DNA of 64,000 nt from NCBI RefSeq assembly GCF_042453785.1, contig NC_091667.1, forward strand, positions 31,798,001 to 31,862,000, in the 5' to 3' direction. The stretch is from Malus domestica. Lineage: Eukaryota; Streptophyta; Magnoliopsida; Rosales; Rosaceae. The position numbers and the translations under genes were made by a program. Numbering within the stretch: the first letter of the stretch is position 1; the number at the start of each line of letters is the position of its first letter. The notes below the pieces were generated by a model that did not search any database, was not told the origin of the DNA, and worked only from the letters and a program-made list of their open reading frames with translations. Of the stretch, positions 25,016 through 37,500 are shown piece after piece.

Positions 25016-25205
25016 CTACCGAACTCTAGGATTAGGAGAGAGAGAGAGAGAGAGAGTGAGTGACCGGCAAAAAAAAAATGAGGGAAGAATCACCCACATT
25101 TAAAAATGATTTTTAGGGGACCTGGTGTCGTTGGATTCGAGTAGTTGTTCGGTATGTCACATTTAAAATTTTATTATCTGATGATAAACGTCGAAACATA
25201 AAGAT
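25016..25205. other. Region upstream of OR with (GA)n run
   Basis: This contains a short (ga)n tract near 25037-25056 and a poly-A run. No ATG lies in frame with the OR transit-peptide-like sequence, and no other gene signal is seen. Confidence 0.5.
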
Positions 25206-25747
25206 AGGTCATCTCTAACCGAATGAGGACTAAAAAGTCATGTTTAGTACTATAATCCTGCAATGAATTATATTTTAATAAATAATATCAGGTTATATTT
25301 TATACCATATCTAACCGAGTGGGTCAAATGATCATATGCCAAACATAGCCTTTTGACAAAAAACTCATCTCCAACCGAGGGGGCTAAATGGTCATAGACC
25401 AAACATAATTGCTCAATAATTTATTATTCTAATTGAATTAATATGATTAATTAAATTAAATTACCATATTAAAATAAGATTTCATGATATATTTTGAGTG
25501 CCACTTGCCACAATACCGAAGAAAGCATGGTATTATTGCACCTGCCACAAAGTCAAGCTTGACATTCTGCTGCTGGAGGGCTGGCTGGCTAGCTGAAAAT
25601 GGCCAGCCTGCTGGCCTGATTTGGGAGGTTTTGGCCCAATGGGGCCCCAAGCCCTTTGGCCTAGCCTTCGGTTGGAAACGGTTTTCGTGTTATTCTGAGT
25701 TATTTTTAACCCTATGATCCTTTGGCCGGATCGATTGGAGATGACCT
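25206..25747. mobile_element. MITE/foldback-like element with repeated termini
   Basis: The left end aggtcatctctaaccga matches the reverse complement of the right end cgattggagatgacct. The terminal phrase is repeated inside in direct orientation near 25310 (tatctaaccgagtggg) and 25369 (catctccaaccgaggg), and inverted near 25670 (cttcggttgga). No transposase frame was found. The target duplication is unclear. Confidence 0.65.
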
Positions 25748-25856
25748 TAGGTGTGTTGATTGTCTTTGAGACATCGGAGGTTCTGTGTGATTGAATACTT
25801 CACCCTCCTCCAAAGGCGCCACTCTTGAGAAGGTTACTTGCCTCATGCAAACATTG

Positions 25857-27003
25857 TGAATTGCAAGTGATGAATTGTTCTGATGATGAGGTTTATTTTT
25901 TAACTCATTATGTTTCAAGTTTAAACATTTTTCCCTCTCTTAGTGTAAAATATTGTTTGTGATAAAAAAACTTAAAATGAGACACTCTCCTTCATATATA
26001 AGATGATCAAGTGTGAGATTAATACTTTTAATGAGTGACTCAATTAACCATTTTCATTTCTTACGCGTTCAAAATTAGACAAATTCTTTGCATACATTTA
26101 AAAAAAAAAGATATTAAGGAGAGTATAAAATTATTACATTACGAAGAGAGAGTTTCGAACTCGGGACGTATGAGTAGAACCCTAACGCCTCTCCACTAGG
26201 ATATTAGACCAATACTGGTCTTGAATTTTTTTGGTGCCCGGAGCGAATGCTCAAAACGTGTCTTTTTCCAGTACAACATAAATTAAAAAGAAATATTTAT
26301 AGAGGGCTAGAACCCAATCGAAGCTGGGGGACTAGGCCCTTACGCCTATATTATATTACTTACCTAATACAAACATTTCTGATAGATTTCAGAGGCTCTA
26401 AATGGTCAAACACTTCGTCCTTCCCAAAACCGTTACTGTTGAGAGGGTTCCTTACCTAATACAAACATTTTACGTTTACTTAGAACTAGAAAAATAAGAA
26501 TTGCAGGTGATGAATTGCTCTAATGATGATGTTTATTTTTTAACTTATTGTGTTTTAAGTTTAAATAATTCTGTTTCTTTGATATATATATTAGTGTAAA
26601 ATCATTCGTAATAATAAAAAAAAAGAATAAAAATGATACTCTCATTTATATACAAGTTGATCAAGTGTGAGATTAATAATTTTAATGAGTGAATTAACTA
26701 TTTTCATTTCTTACGAGTTCAAAATTACACAAATTCTTTGCATACATTTTTTTTTTAAATAGAAAATTTCTATTATTAAGGAGAGAGTCCTAAACTATTA
26801 GGTTATGGAATGTGAGTAGAAACCTAACGCCTATCCACTAGGATATTAGACCACCAGAGCTGATCCTGAGATTTTTGGTGCCTGCGTCAAAATATGTCCT
26901 TTTCCAGTACAACAATATAAATTAAAAAGAAATATTTAAAGAGGGCTGGAACCCAGTCGAAGCTGGGAGGCTAGGCCCTCACGCCCATATTCTATTACTT
27001 GAA
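25857..27003. repeat. Direct duplication of a roughly 500-bp non-coding unit
   Basis: Unit 1 (about 25857-26352) and unit 2 (about 26497-27003) both run from ttgcaagtgatgaattg-like sequence through gatcaagtgtgagattaat, gcctctccactaggatatta and agaggGCTGGAACCCA-like blocks to an attacttacc/attacttgaa end. A B-box-like gtttcgaactcgggac occurs only in unit 1. No coding frame is shared. Confidence 0.75.
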
Positions 27004-27215
27004 GAAACAATATACAACGGGGGGAATCATAGTACCGAAACCCCAACAATAAAAAACAAAGTCACATGCAACCACTCCAAGCAGTCAACTTGGCCATTAC
27101 ATATTGAATCCAAAAGGTTGACGGCCTATTCTCTGCATACAATGCACAGAAGATAACAAGATTACTAATATAAAAAGAACATCTGAAAAGATGAACATAT
27201 GCATCAACAAATAAG

Positions 27216-27559
27216 CAGGGGCGGATCCACAGTGGGGTCGTCGGGGTCAAACGACCCCTTGGAAACCATGGAAACAACCTTGAAGCTCCCATATGCGACC
27301 TCTTGGAGCTGGGGTTGTCGGGGTTGTCAGGAAGAGGAAGAAGAAGACTCGGCAGGAAGAGGAAGAAGAAGCAGCTCGCGCGACGTGTAGGTTCTGTGTA
27401 GAGTTTCTGACCTTTAATTCCCACTTCACAAAGACGAGAGAAAGAGAGAGAGGGAAGGAAAGTCCTCGGGGTGGTGGTGATGTAGACCTTCGTCGGGGTA
27501 GTGGTGTGGGTGTGCGTGGGTGTGGATTCGATCGGAGAGAGTGAGAGGGTTAAAGAGTG

Positions 27560-27644
<85 letters not shown>

Positions 27645-28370
27645 TTCGGGGAGATGAGAAGGAGGACAATGGGGACTTGCCCCGTGGCAAGTTGTGATAG
27701 GTAGGAAATCCCAAAAAGGGATCCGGATAGGGTAAGTAAGTGGGGACCAAATTGTAAACTTCATTTAACTGTAGGGAAATTGTGAAATTACAAGGAAATC
27801 TTTGGGGAGGGGTTTTACAGAAACCCTTCTCAACACTTAAAAGCAAACTGCGTGCTTTTAATCAGGTTTGGCTCTATAATTGAACTTGTAACCATGCCTT
27901 TCCCTATGACGGAATTGTGATATGCTTTGCCAGATATTCACAAGGAATTCATTTTTCTTTTTCCAATTGCAAAATATTAGTGAACAAGTTGTTTCTTCTA
28001 TGAGAGATCCAAGCATAATGGTTGGGTAGATGCAGATGAGAAAATCAGCAGTTGCTGTATTTGGCACAGTAAGATATTAACTCTTACATCTAAATTGAAA
28101 AACATGAAAATTTCCTAGTTCTCAAGGTCTCACGTGCATGCTCAGATACATTTGTGCTTCATATTTGTGTGTTTGATTCCGAGAAGGCTGACAAGTTGAA
28201 GCAATCTCTTCCTCCATGTTTGAACATTCAGGACCTTTGAACAAGGATTTTGGAGTAGCTGGTTGCGCTATCCTACCAAGACCCGATGAAATGACGATAT
28301 GCATGCCGTTTCTGTTAAAAAAAAATATCCTTATTGACCCCCCAAACATTATTTCCTGGATCCGCCACTG
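27216..28370. mobile_element. Non-autonomous hAT-superfamily transposon
   Basis: The terminal inverted repeats are caggggcggatcca and tggatccgccactg. A perfect 8-bp duplication, caaataag, flanks them at 27208-27215 and 28371-28378, as expected for hAT. The 1155-bp body has no transposase. It contains a long GA microsatellite. It is absent from the matching site of the first block copy. Confidence 0.92.
27564..27640. repeat. (GA)n microsatellite, about 38 units
   Basis: A pure GA run inside the hAT element. It produces long artificial Ser-Leu frames on the other strand, which I do not count as genes. Confidence 0.97.
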
Positions 28371-30706
28371 CAAATAAGTAAACCATTCTAAGTGCAATTT
28401 TAGAAGTGATACGCTCCAAGTGTGATATTGGACAGAAGAGCGGCAGCTTCAACCAGTTCTGCTATATCCGGCTGGATGAGAGCTGCTAAAGACATGATTG
28501 TTCCCTAATAACATGAATAAATTGAGTAAACACCAAAAGTAGCGCAGCAAGGGAAGGAGATTTGAAGTAGATGAAGAGGTGTAATACCCGTATATGCAGC
28601 GCATCATTTCTGATAGATCAAATCGAGCCAATTCCTGCCAACTCCAATGCCGATAATCCTACAGTAAAGCATAAATCTTATTCTCTTCTGATAAAGATGT
28701 GTGTCCCTGACTCCAACGTGTTTGACGCACATTCCCTACCCATACATTGAAACCTTCATCTGCAAGGACGAATCCCAGTTATTCTTCTGGAGAATTTAAG
28801 AACCATGAATCACCTGGTCAAGAAAAGCCAGTAACCAATTACAATTGAGTTTGAAGCACATAAGAGCCTAATTTAAAATGTATCCCATGGATGTTCATCA
28901 ATTTACACAATAGTTAGTTTCAAGAAAGGAAATTTCAACAGAACCTGAAAACTTCAGATCAGGGGGCACCAAATAGTGAGCTATACATTCAAAATTTGAA
29001 ATAATCAACTTAGTGGGACCAATATGTTGAAAAAATTGGAAGGAGCTATGAAAGTAAGGCTTTTCACTAATCAGACGTCCAGAGAATCAATATTTTACTC
29101 ACGGATCAGTTACGGGGAACACTCCCCACCAAAGCAAACTCTTTCGTCTGAATCTGGAAAACAAGCAGCAGTGGATTTTAACAGTCTGGGTATCTCAAAG
29201 TTACTTTAATCACAAATTTAACAATTAAACATATAAATGGGCATTATTTAGTGAAATATTAGTATAGTACTCACTGTGTGCTCGGAACAAGAGTACCCAG
29301 AAAGCTCAATGAGCTGCGCACAGAGGACTACAGCGGTGAACGACAGCGACCGATTCTGTAAAATTCAGTCGAGTTTTGGGTGATTTCGGAGGTCAAGAGG
29401 CTGATAAGGAAAGCTGCGACCGAAGGGCACTGGTCTGGAAGAAAAGGCTCAGGTCACTGCTGTCCCAATTCGCGAAGGAAGTGCCCCCAAAACAATTTCG
29501 GCCCTGGACAGGTGCACTGTTTGCACTGGACCAGGGCCGGCCGGCCCAGGCGATAACGTCCCCCAAACAGTACATATACAGATGCTAGAAATATATTAAT
29601 GTAACCTGAAACTACTAGAACCATTCAATTCTAGCGTCTACAGCTTTAGCATTAGTTGGTACATGGGACATTCTTCCAAAGAGGGAGATGAGCTCGTTGA
29701 GGCTCTTATTTATTCCCCCTCTTGATGTGCCCTTCTAGGCTGCTAATTCCAGACGATCCAATCTCATACATCTTCCCTGCAAAAGCATGTGTGCCAGACT
29801 TCAAGATCAAATTTTTCCAACAAAAGAAACTTAAAGATCAAACTCGCCAGCGGAATAAATGATGCACAAGGGTGTTAAAATCTTGACATATGTATATTTT
29901 TGGCAGATTTTATGTGAGCATGCTACTAAAACTGGCATCACTAAAGATTGGTGGAAAACTTTAACAGTTTGAGTTGTAACTTCTCCATTGTATTTGTTAA
30001 GGCAAGATGGATGACATCTATGCAATTTTCAGTAGAACTTAAAAGGCTGCATAGCAGCTCTTGTTCGTTGTATTGAATACCGTGGTTTTACTGATGAATG
30101 CAGAGTTTGTTGATGATTCATACGACAAGCAATTGAAAATCCCATCATTATGCCCCACATATACCAAAAAAAAAAAGTCATTTACACAAATTCAGAGCGT
30201 TCATCCACTGTAATTTGCAGATATAGAAACGTTAAGATAAAAGGAAATGCAAAGTACCTTTCACCCAAATTGGAGGAGCACCGGTGGCATTAGCAAGTTA
30301 GCAACGGGAATTGACATACCAATATCTTCACAGTTTCTGCACAAGCACAAATCAAAAGAACCCGGCGGTGGAGTTATGTACCTCTCCTTGGAAAATGCCA
30401 CCTCTTGGGATTTCAAAATATGCAGCCATGGCTAGCCGTCTGACCACGCCAATTCCACCAAAGCCACCGCAACGCGGCGTAGTGTCCGATTGATTGCTTC
30501 AAAACAGAGCTTCGTATCCATGTGTTTATCAGCAGAGAGTACCCAAAACCACTGAAAATTATTTCTTTATTCAGATAATAAAATTTCCCAAATTTGGAAA
30601 TTTAATTCCGAATCAAAAGTAGGGTTTGAATTTTGATTACCTAGAAATTGGGGGGTTGGGGTGGAGAGGGACCCGTGCCACGACGGATCTCTGTGTCTGT
30701 TTTAAC

Positions 30707-33700
30707 TCATGCCAAATTATAGAGAGTGTCAGGAAGACTTAAATACTGAAGCCCCGTAAGCCGTTCAATCCAGGGGGGAAGCTCTTTGATAGATGTTTTA
30801 TCCAAGATAAGATATCTTAATCCTTCCATATTTTCTTCAATGCTTGGAAACACCTCAAATTTTGTACAACCGGAAACAGAGAGACGGACAAGGGACTTGA
30901 GCTGACAAATGCTGCTTGGAAGGCTCTTTAGTTCCTCGCAGTCGTTTAGCTTCAAATAAGTCAATCCCGTGAGATTATTAATCGACCATGGTAGTTCTTT
31001 AATTTTTGATCCGGATAAATTAAGAAATTCTAACCCTTCAATCACTTCTGTAATCTCTGGAAACATCTCAAGGCTCGAGCAACCATAAAGATCAAAGCTT
31101 TTGAGTGATTTCATACGAATGCTGCTGGGAAGACTCTTAAGTTTCTTGCAGTATAGTAGATTCAAATGACTCAACCCCGTAAGATTATTAATTGATGGGG
31201 GCAGTTCTTTAATTTTTGAGCAGCGTAAATCAAGCTTTTCTAACCCCTCAATACCTTTTGACATCGATGGAAACATCTCAAGACTGGAGCAGCCATGAAG
31301 GTTCAAGGTTTTGAGACATTTCATACGAATGCAGCCTGGAAGACTCTTAAGTTCCTTGCAATCTTTTAGGTTGAAATGACACAACCCCGTGAGATTATTA
31401 ATTGACATGGGCAGTTCTTTAATTTTTGACTCGGATAAATTAAGCTCTTCTAACTCCTCCATACATTTTGAAATCTCTGGAAACATCACAAGATTGGAGC
31501 AGCCATAAAGATTAAAGGTTTTGAGAGATCTCATACGAATTTTGCTGGGTAGACTCTCAAGTTCCTTGGAAAATTCTAAGTTTAAATGACTCAATCCCGT
31601 GAGATTATTAATTGACTCGGGCAGTACTTTAATTTTTGACGCGGTTAAATTAAGCTCTTCTAACTCCTCCATACCTTCTGAAATCTCTGGAAACATCTCA
31701 AGATTGGTGCAACCTCTTAGATTAAAGGTTTTGAGAGATTGCATGCCAATGTTGTTGGGTAGAATCTTAAGTTCATTGCACCAATTCAGATCTAATAAAA
31801 CAAGCTTTGTAAGAGTCAAAATCGACCCGTGAACCTCAACTAAGCGTGTACAACTTTGAACAATTAGCCTCTCAAGATTTGGCACATTTGTGAAGTCAGG
31901 GGTTATCTCAAGGTTTTGACAATGACTTAAATTGATGAATTTCAACTTTTCCTGCGTCTGTTAAAACATTCAGGAAAACATGCATTACTTAATAAGACAT
32001 CTTACTCAAAGCCCAAACATTTAAAAGAAACAAATACAAGTAAATGATTGTACATACCTGGGTTCCTTCCCAAAGTCGGTTAATGAGACTACATCGCATG
32101 TCAAGTTCAACAAGATTTTTGAATTGAAAGTTGGATGGCAAAGACTTGAGAGGGAATTGAAACCAGGAGAGATACCTCAAGTTAGGTAACTTAAAACGGA
32201 GCCCACTCAGGTGGTGTTTCCAGTAATCACGTTTAAAAACGGAGCCCTCACTACTGATCTTGAGAAGTCTTAGTTGAGTCATACTAGCAAAAGCTTTAGC
32301 ATTTAAGCATACCCGGTCTGAGTACGAGAAATCCACGATTATGCTTTCAACTGTTTTCGTAGCCTGTGCAAATCAAAGTATTAGAAAATACAAAGAACCT
32401 TAGTTTAGATTATGAAATTAATGCTTGTTTCTTAGGGAGCTGTTTGATAATCATTTCGTTTTTAGTTTAATTTTTTTTTCAATTTTCAATTATTCAAACA
32501 ATGAAAACTAAAAATTAAAAATTGAAAACAAAAATGGTTATCAAATGGCCTAAGAAATTGATTTTGGTCAAAAGTTGAAGCTTTCTACTAACAATTGCAT
32601 AAGAAAAAGACTTCTCACCGTATTTTGAGTTAGCATTTGATTAACATCTTCATAACTCCACAACCTACTTCGTTTCCCAGGCTCTTTGATAGATTCTTGA
32701 CGGACGATTTCCCGACCCATTTCCTCTAATGAATCATGCTTCTCCAGTTCCCCCTCCCCTGAGACAGTTATGAGAGCATGATCGATTAGAACTCTTATTC
32801 CTATATGAGGATGGAAACCACAATCGTCCATAATTCGGGTTGCACAGTCTTTCTTCATCCCTTTAAAGAAACATGCAATATCTAGAAAGATGTCTTTCAC
32901 TGTGTCATCTAGTCCATCGAAGCTTGATTTAAGCACATCATGAATTCCCCTTTGCGGGATTTTCCTTATTTTTTCTAACTCATCTTCCCACTCACGGATA
33001 GTTTTTTTAAGAAGAAAAGCTCCCAAAACTTTGAGTGCTAAGGGCAGACCTTGAGCATATTTTACGACACGCTTAGAGAGATCATCATAATCTCTGGTGG
33101 GTTGGTTTTTTCGGAAGGCGTGCTGCCTAAAGAGTTTCAGAGCTCCAGAATCACTCAAAGTCTTGGGATTATATATCACATCAACTATGCTTAGTAACTG
33201 TGAATCTCTACTTGTTATAATAATCCTACTTCCACCACCAAAGGAATGTGGCTCTCCAAGTAAAGCATCAATTTGTTCTGATTTGTCCACATCATCAACA
33301 ACAATAAGAACTTTTCTCTGACCAAGGCTTTTTAACATCACCTGAAAACCTTTGTTCGATATGTCAGAGCTCCCCACCTTGTTGTCCGAGATACTAGATA
33401 GAAGTTGTGTCTGCATATGTAGTTCGCCGTGCTTCATGAAACCCTCCTTGACATTTTTAAGAAAGCAACAAGTTTCAAATCGACTAGCGATTTCATCATA
33501 AACAGCTCTAGCGATGGTTGTTTTGCCTAAACCACCCATACCCCATATTCCAACAACGCGAACATTATTCGTTTCAACTCCAGGAGGATGTAATAATAAA
33601 TGCATTTCATGCATATGAGAATCCATGTCAACCAAGCCATTCTCTTTCCTTGATGATGATGAGATGTCAATCAATTTCCGATAAACATATTCTACAATTT

Positions 33701-33723
33701 CCTCTACGAGCACCGCATCACTC
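30707..33723 (-). pseudogene. NB-ARC-LRR paralogue lacking the TIR exon (TNL-B)
   Basis: Three exons are open and join in frame: 32619-33723 (NB-ARC), 32058-32363 and 30707-31957 (LRR), about 887 codons. The exon order and junctions match TNL-A. Motifs present are GMGGLGKTT, LIVVDDV, GSRIIITSRD, GLPLAL and FLDIACFF. The MHD motif is altered (EKHDSL instead of EMHDLL). The LRR exon has four 70-residue SINNL units against five in TNL-A, and a different, shorter tail. No TIR exon was found in the 2 kb beyond the copia insertion that interrupts the upstream intron. I class it as a 5'-truncated gene, although an NB-LRR protein from an alternative start is possible. Confidence 0.85.
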
Positions 33724-33827
33724 CTGTCAAATTAAAAAAAAAAAATATAATAACAACAAAAAATAATAATTAATAGGTCTTTTTCATCTGTTAGTTTTAA
33801 AAAAACTAGAAATTAAAACCAAAATCT

Positions 33828-34085
33828 TGTTGTGGTCTATTTTATCTGACAGAGGGACTAGGGCCGGCGGCAGAGAGAGAGAGGAGAGAGAGGTGTGTTT
33901 GTAGAATTGTAGGGGAATGTGTGTGTTGTTATCCCTCCTACATTGTGCCTTTATTTATAGTAGTAAAGGGAGAGAAGATATTCCTTCTTCTCCAAGTAAT
34001 ACAAGTTGTAATAGGAAAGGATAACTAGAATCAAATCTTATCTAGGATTTACACAATCATACTTAAACTAGGAATGTTTACAACA
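33828..34085 (-). repeat. 3' LTR of the young copia
   Basis: Begins tgttgtggtc and ends tttacaaca, with TG/CA ends. A minus-strand TATA box (ctataaataaagg) lies near 33950-33962. Confidence 0.95.
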
Positions 34086-34547
34086 CTCCCCCTTGAGTGG
34101 GTAAATACTCAAGGTAGATTCAGCATCATGCAGAAGTTGAGGAAGTCGACTCGTCGGCATTGATTCCAAGGAACAACGCTTATTCTCAATAAGGTAGGAA
34201 CTTGCATAAGTAGTAAGTCTCACTAAAAAACCCTAAGGCTATGGCAAAAACCCAAGTAGGGACAAAATCCATAGTCTAAGGAAAAATGCGTGAGGAATGC
34301 AAAGTCAAAAGAAACGTCTACAGGACATCATCAGGGATATGACCAGCCCAAGGTGGGTGCCTCGTTAAAACCTAGTTAGGTAGCAAAAACCCAGTGGGAA
34401 AAATGCTCCTAATCGTAGGGAAAAAGAGTACATTAAGATCAAGCAAGTATCCAGAAGAAACTCCCCCTGAGTTTGACATAATTCCAAAGAGAAATAGCAA
34501 AGTTACAACTCAGAAAGTTTACGCATACCAATTCCATGAACAAGCTT

Positions 34548-37500
34548 CTAAAACGTCGCCTTCGGTAGTGATTTGGTGAAGAGGTCGGCCAGATTGTCTT
34601 GTGATCGGATTTGCGTGACTTCAATCTTCTGATGCTCTTGTTGTTGATGTGTAAAGAAGAACTTCGGCGCAATATGCTTGGTGTTGTCTCCTTTGATGTA
34701 ACCCTTCTTGAGCTGTTCGATGCAAGCTGCGTTGTCTTCAAAAATCGTCGTCGGGGCATTAACGGCGGGATGAAGATCACAGGAGCTTCGAATATGGCCC
34801 ACTACTGCTCTCAACCAAAAGCATTCCCGAGTTGCTTCATGTAAGGCGAGAATTTCAGCATGGTTAGACGAAGTGGCAACTAAGGTCTGTTTAGTTGACC
34901 TCCAAGATATTGCGGTGCCTCCAACGGTAAAGACATAACCCGTTTGAGAACGCGCCTTGTGCGGATCAGATAAGTATCCAGTGTCGGCATAACCAACAAG
35001 GCGAGAATCAACCCGATGAGCATAGGGTGCGGCATCACTCGAGGATTCGTAGGGATAGAATAAGCCCAAATCCGTAGTACCCTTAAGGTAACGGAAGATG
35101 TCTTTCACGCCAGTCCAATGTCTGCGTGTTGGTGCATTGCTGTATCTTGCCAAAAGATTAACAGCGAAGGAGATGTCGGGTCTAGTGCATTGAGCTAAGT
35201 ACAATAAAGCGCCTATCGCACTTAGATAAGGAACTTCAGGCTCCAAAATCTCTTCATCATCCTCCTTCGGACGGAAGGGATCTCGCTTTGCATCTAGCGT
35301 ACGAACGACCATAGGAGTACTCGAAGGCTTCGCTTTATCCTCATTAAAACGGCGCAACACCTTCTGGGTGTAGTTCGATTGAAGTACTAGGATTCCATCC
35401 GAACAATGCTCTATCTCGAGGCCGAGACAGTATCGAGTCTTACCTAGATCTTTCATCTCAAATTCCGACTTCAGGTGCGAAGCAGTTCTCGCGAGCTCTT
35501 CAGGAGTTCCGATGAGATTCATGTCATCGACATATACTGCAACAATCGCAAATCCGGAATGTGACTTCTTAATGAACACACAAGGGCATAGTTCGTTATT
35601 CACATATCCCTGACTAGTCAAATACTCACTTAAACGGTTATACCACATTCTTCCGGATTGTTTCAAACCGTATAGTGAACGCCTCAGCCGAATTGAGAGC
35701 GTGTTCCGAGGTTTGGAAATATTTGAACCAGTCAATGTAAGTCCTTCGGGAACTTTCATATAAATTTCCGTATCAAGATCCCCATAGAGATACGCGGTTA
35801 CTACGTCCATCAGCTGCATATCCAGTTTTTCGGAAACTACCAAACTGATAAGGTATCGAAAAGTAATCACATCCATAACGGGTGAGTAAGTTTCGTCATA
35901 GTCAATCCCGGGGCGTTGTGAGAAACCTTGTGCTACAAGACGAGCTTTGTAACGCACAATTTCGTTCTTCTCATTACGCTTCCGAACGAAAACCCACTTG
36001 TAGCCAACGGGCTTCACATGTGGAGGAGTAGGAACTACAGGTCCAAACACCTTACGTTTCGCAAGTGAATCAAGTTCGACTTGGATTGCTTGTTTCCAGT
36101 TTGACCAATCAGCTCTACGTCGACATTCATCAACGGAACGCGGTTCAATGTCATCGCTCAACATGATCTCAGTAGCTACTGCAAATGCTAATGCATCGTC
36201 GACAATCATCTCATTTCTACGCCACACATCATCTAAGCTAGCATAATAGACCGAAATCTCACGATTCTCGGGAGGAGGATTCGTCTCTTCAAGGACGCTT
36301 CCATAATCTAGAATTTCCTCATGAGTTGGGTAAAATGAGTAAGCGATAGTCGGATTCACGGTAGGCTCTTCAGGACCTTGTGCCGTGGTTTTCCTCTTCC
36401 GGGGGTGTGAATCCTTTGAACCAAGGGGTCTGCCACGCTTTTGTGTAGGGGCAGATGATTGGCTAGCCGCTAATGTACGTGGATCACCAGAATTGGCGTC
36501 CCGGGCTTCCAGGAGGGTAGTCCGTCGTACATTTGGTACATCCATCTTTGCAGGCGTTTTCGCAGCTGGAATATGTGATCTTGTCACGCGCGCTAGATCG
36601 GTGAAAGCATCTGGCATGCTCTGAGCTATGCTCTGGAGATCTAATATGCGCTGCACTTCAGCTTCAGACTGAGCGGTGCGGGGATCTAAATGAGACAAAG
36701 TGGGAGTCATCCACGATAATTCGCGTCGTTCATTAGGAACGTTGACGTTCTTATCTCCCCCTAACGACGGGAAGACTGTCTCATAGAAGTGACAATCCGC
36801 GAAACGAGCGGTAAACAGATCGCCTGTCAAAGGTTCTAAGTAACGAATAATCGAAGGAGAATCATATCCGACATAGATTCCCATCCTTCGCTGAGGCCCC
36901 ATTTTTGTACATAAGGGCGGCGAGATCGGCACATAGACCGCACAACCAAAAACGCGCAGATGAGATATGTCGGGTTCGCATCCGGTGACCAACTGAAGGG
37001 CACTAAATGGTTGTGTCGCAACAGGCCTCAGGCGGACCAACTTTGCTGCGTGCAATATTGCATGGCCCCAAGCAGCGATCGGGAGCTTGGTACGTATGAC
37101 CAACGATCGAGCAATCATTTGTAAACGCTTAATGAAAGCCTCTGCCAGGCCGTTCTGGGTGTGAACATGGGGTACAGGATGTTCAACTTCAACCCCAACC
37201 GACATGCAATAGTCATCAAAAGTTTTAGATGTGAATTCTCCAGCATTATCCAATCGAATAGATTTGATCGGATAATCAGGGTGGTGAGCCCTGAGCTTGA
37301 TAACCTGAGCCAACAGTTTGGAGAATGCAGCGTTCCTTGTGGACAACAAGCACACGTGTGACCAACGTGTAGAAGCGTCAACCAAAACCATAAAATATCT
37401 AAATGGTCCGCAGGGAGGTTGAATCGGTCTACAAATGTCCCCCTGAATCCGTTGTAGAAAAATGGGAGGATTCGAACGAATCTTGTCATAAGAAGGCTTA

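Larger units (their letters stand above)
27098..33822. repeat. Segmental duplication, copy 2
   Basis: Same orientation as copy 1 (1-6940). It starts with acatattgaatccaaaa and includes one flank module (about 28967-29700), the TNL 3' flank, and the LRR and NB-ARC exons of TNL-B. It carries the hAT element (27216-28370), which copy 1 lacks. Homology stops within the intron before the TIR exon, just beside the copia insertion. Confidence 0.9.

Noticed and set aside
27426..27846. Long Ser-Leu repeat frames on the minus strand
   Set aside because: Produced by the GA microsatellite inside the hAT element; no real protein.
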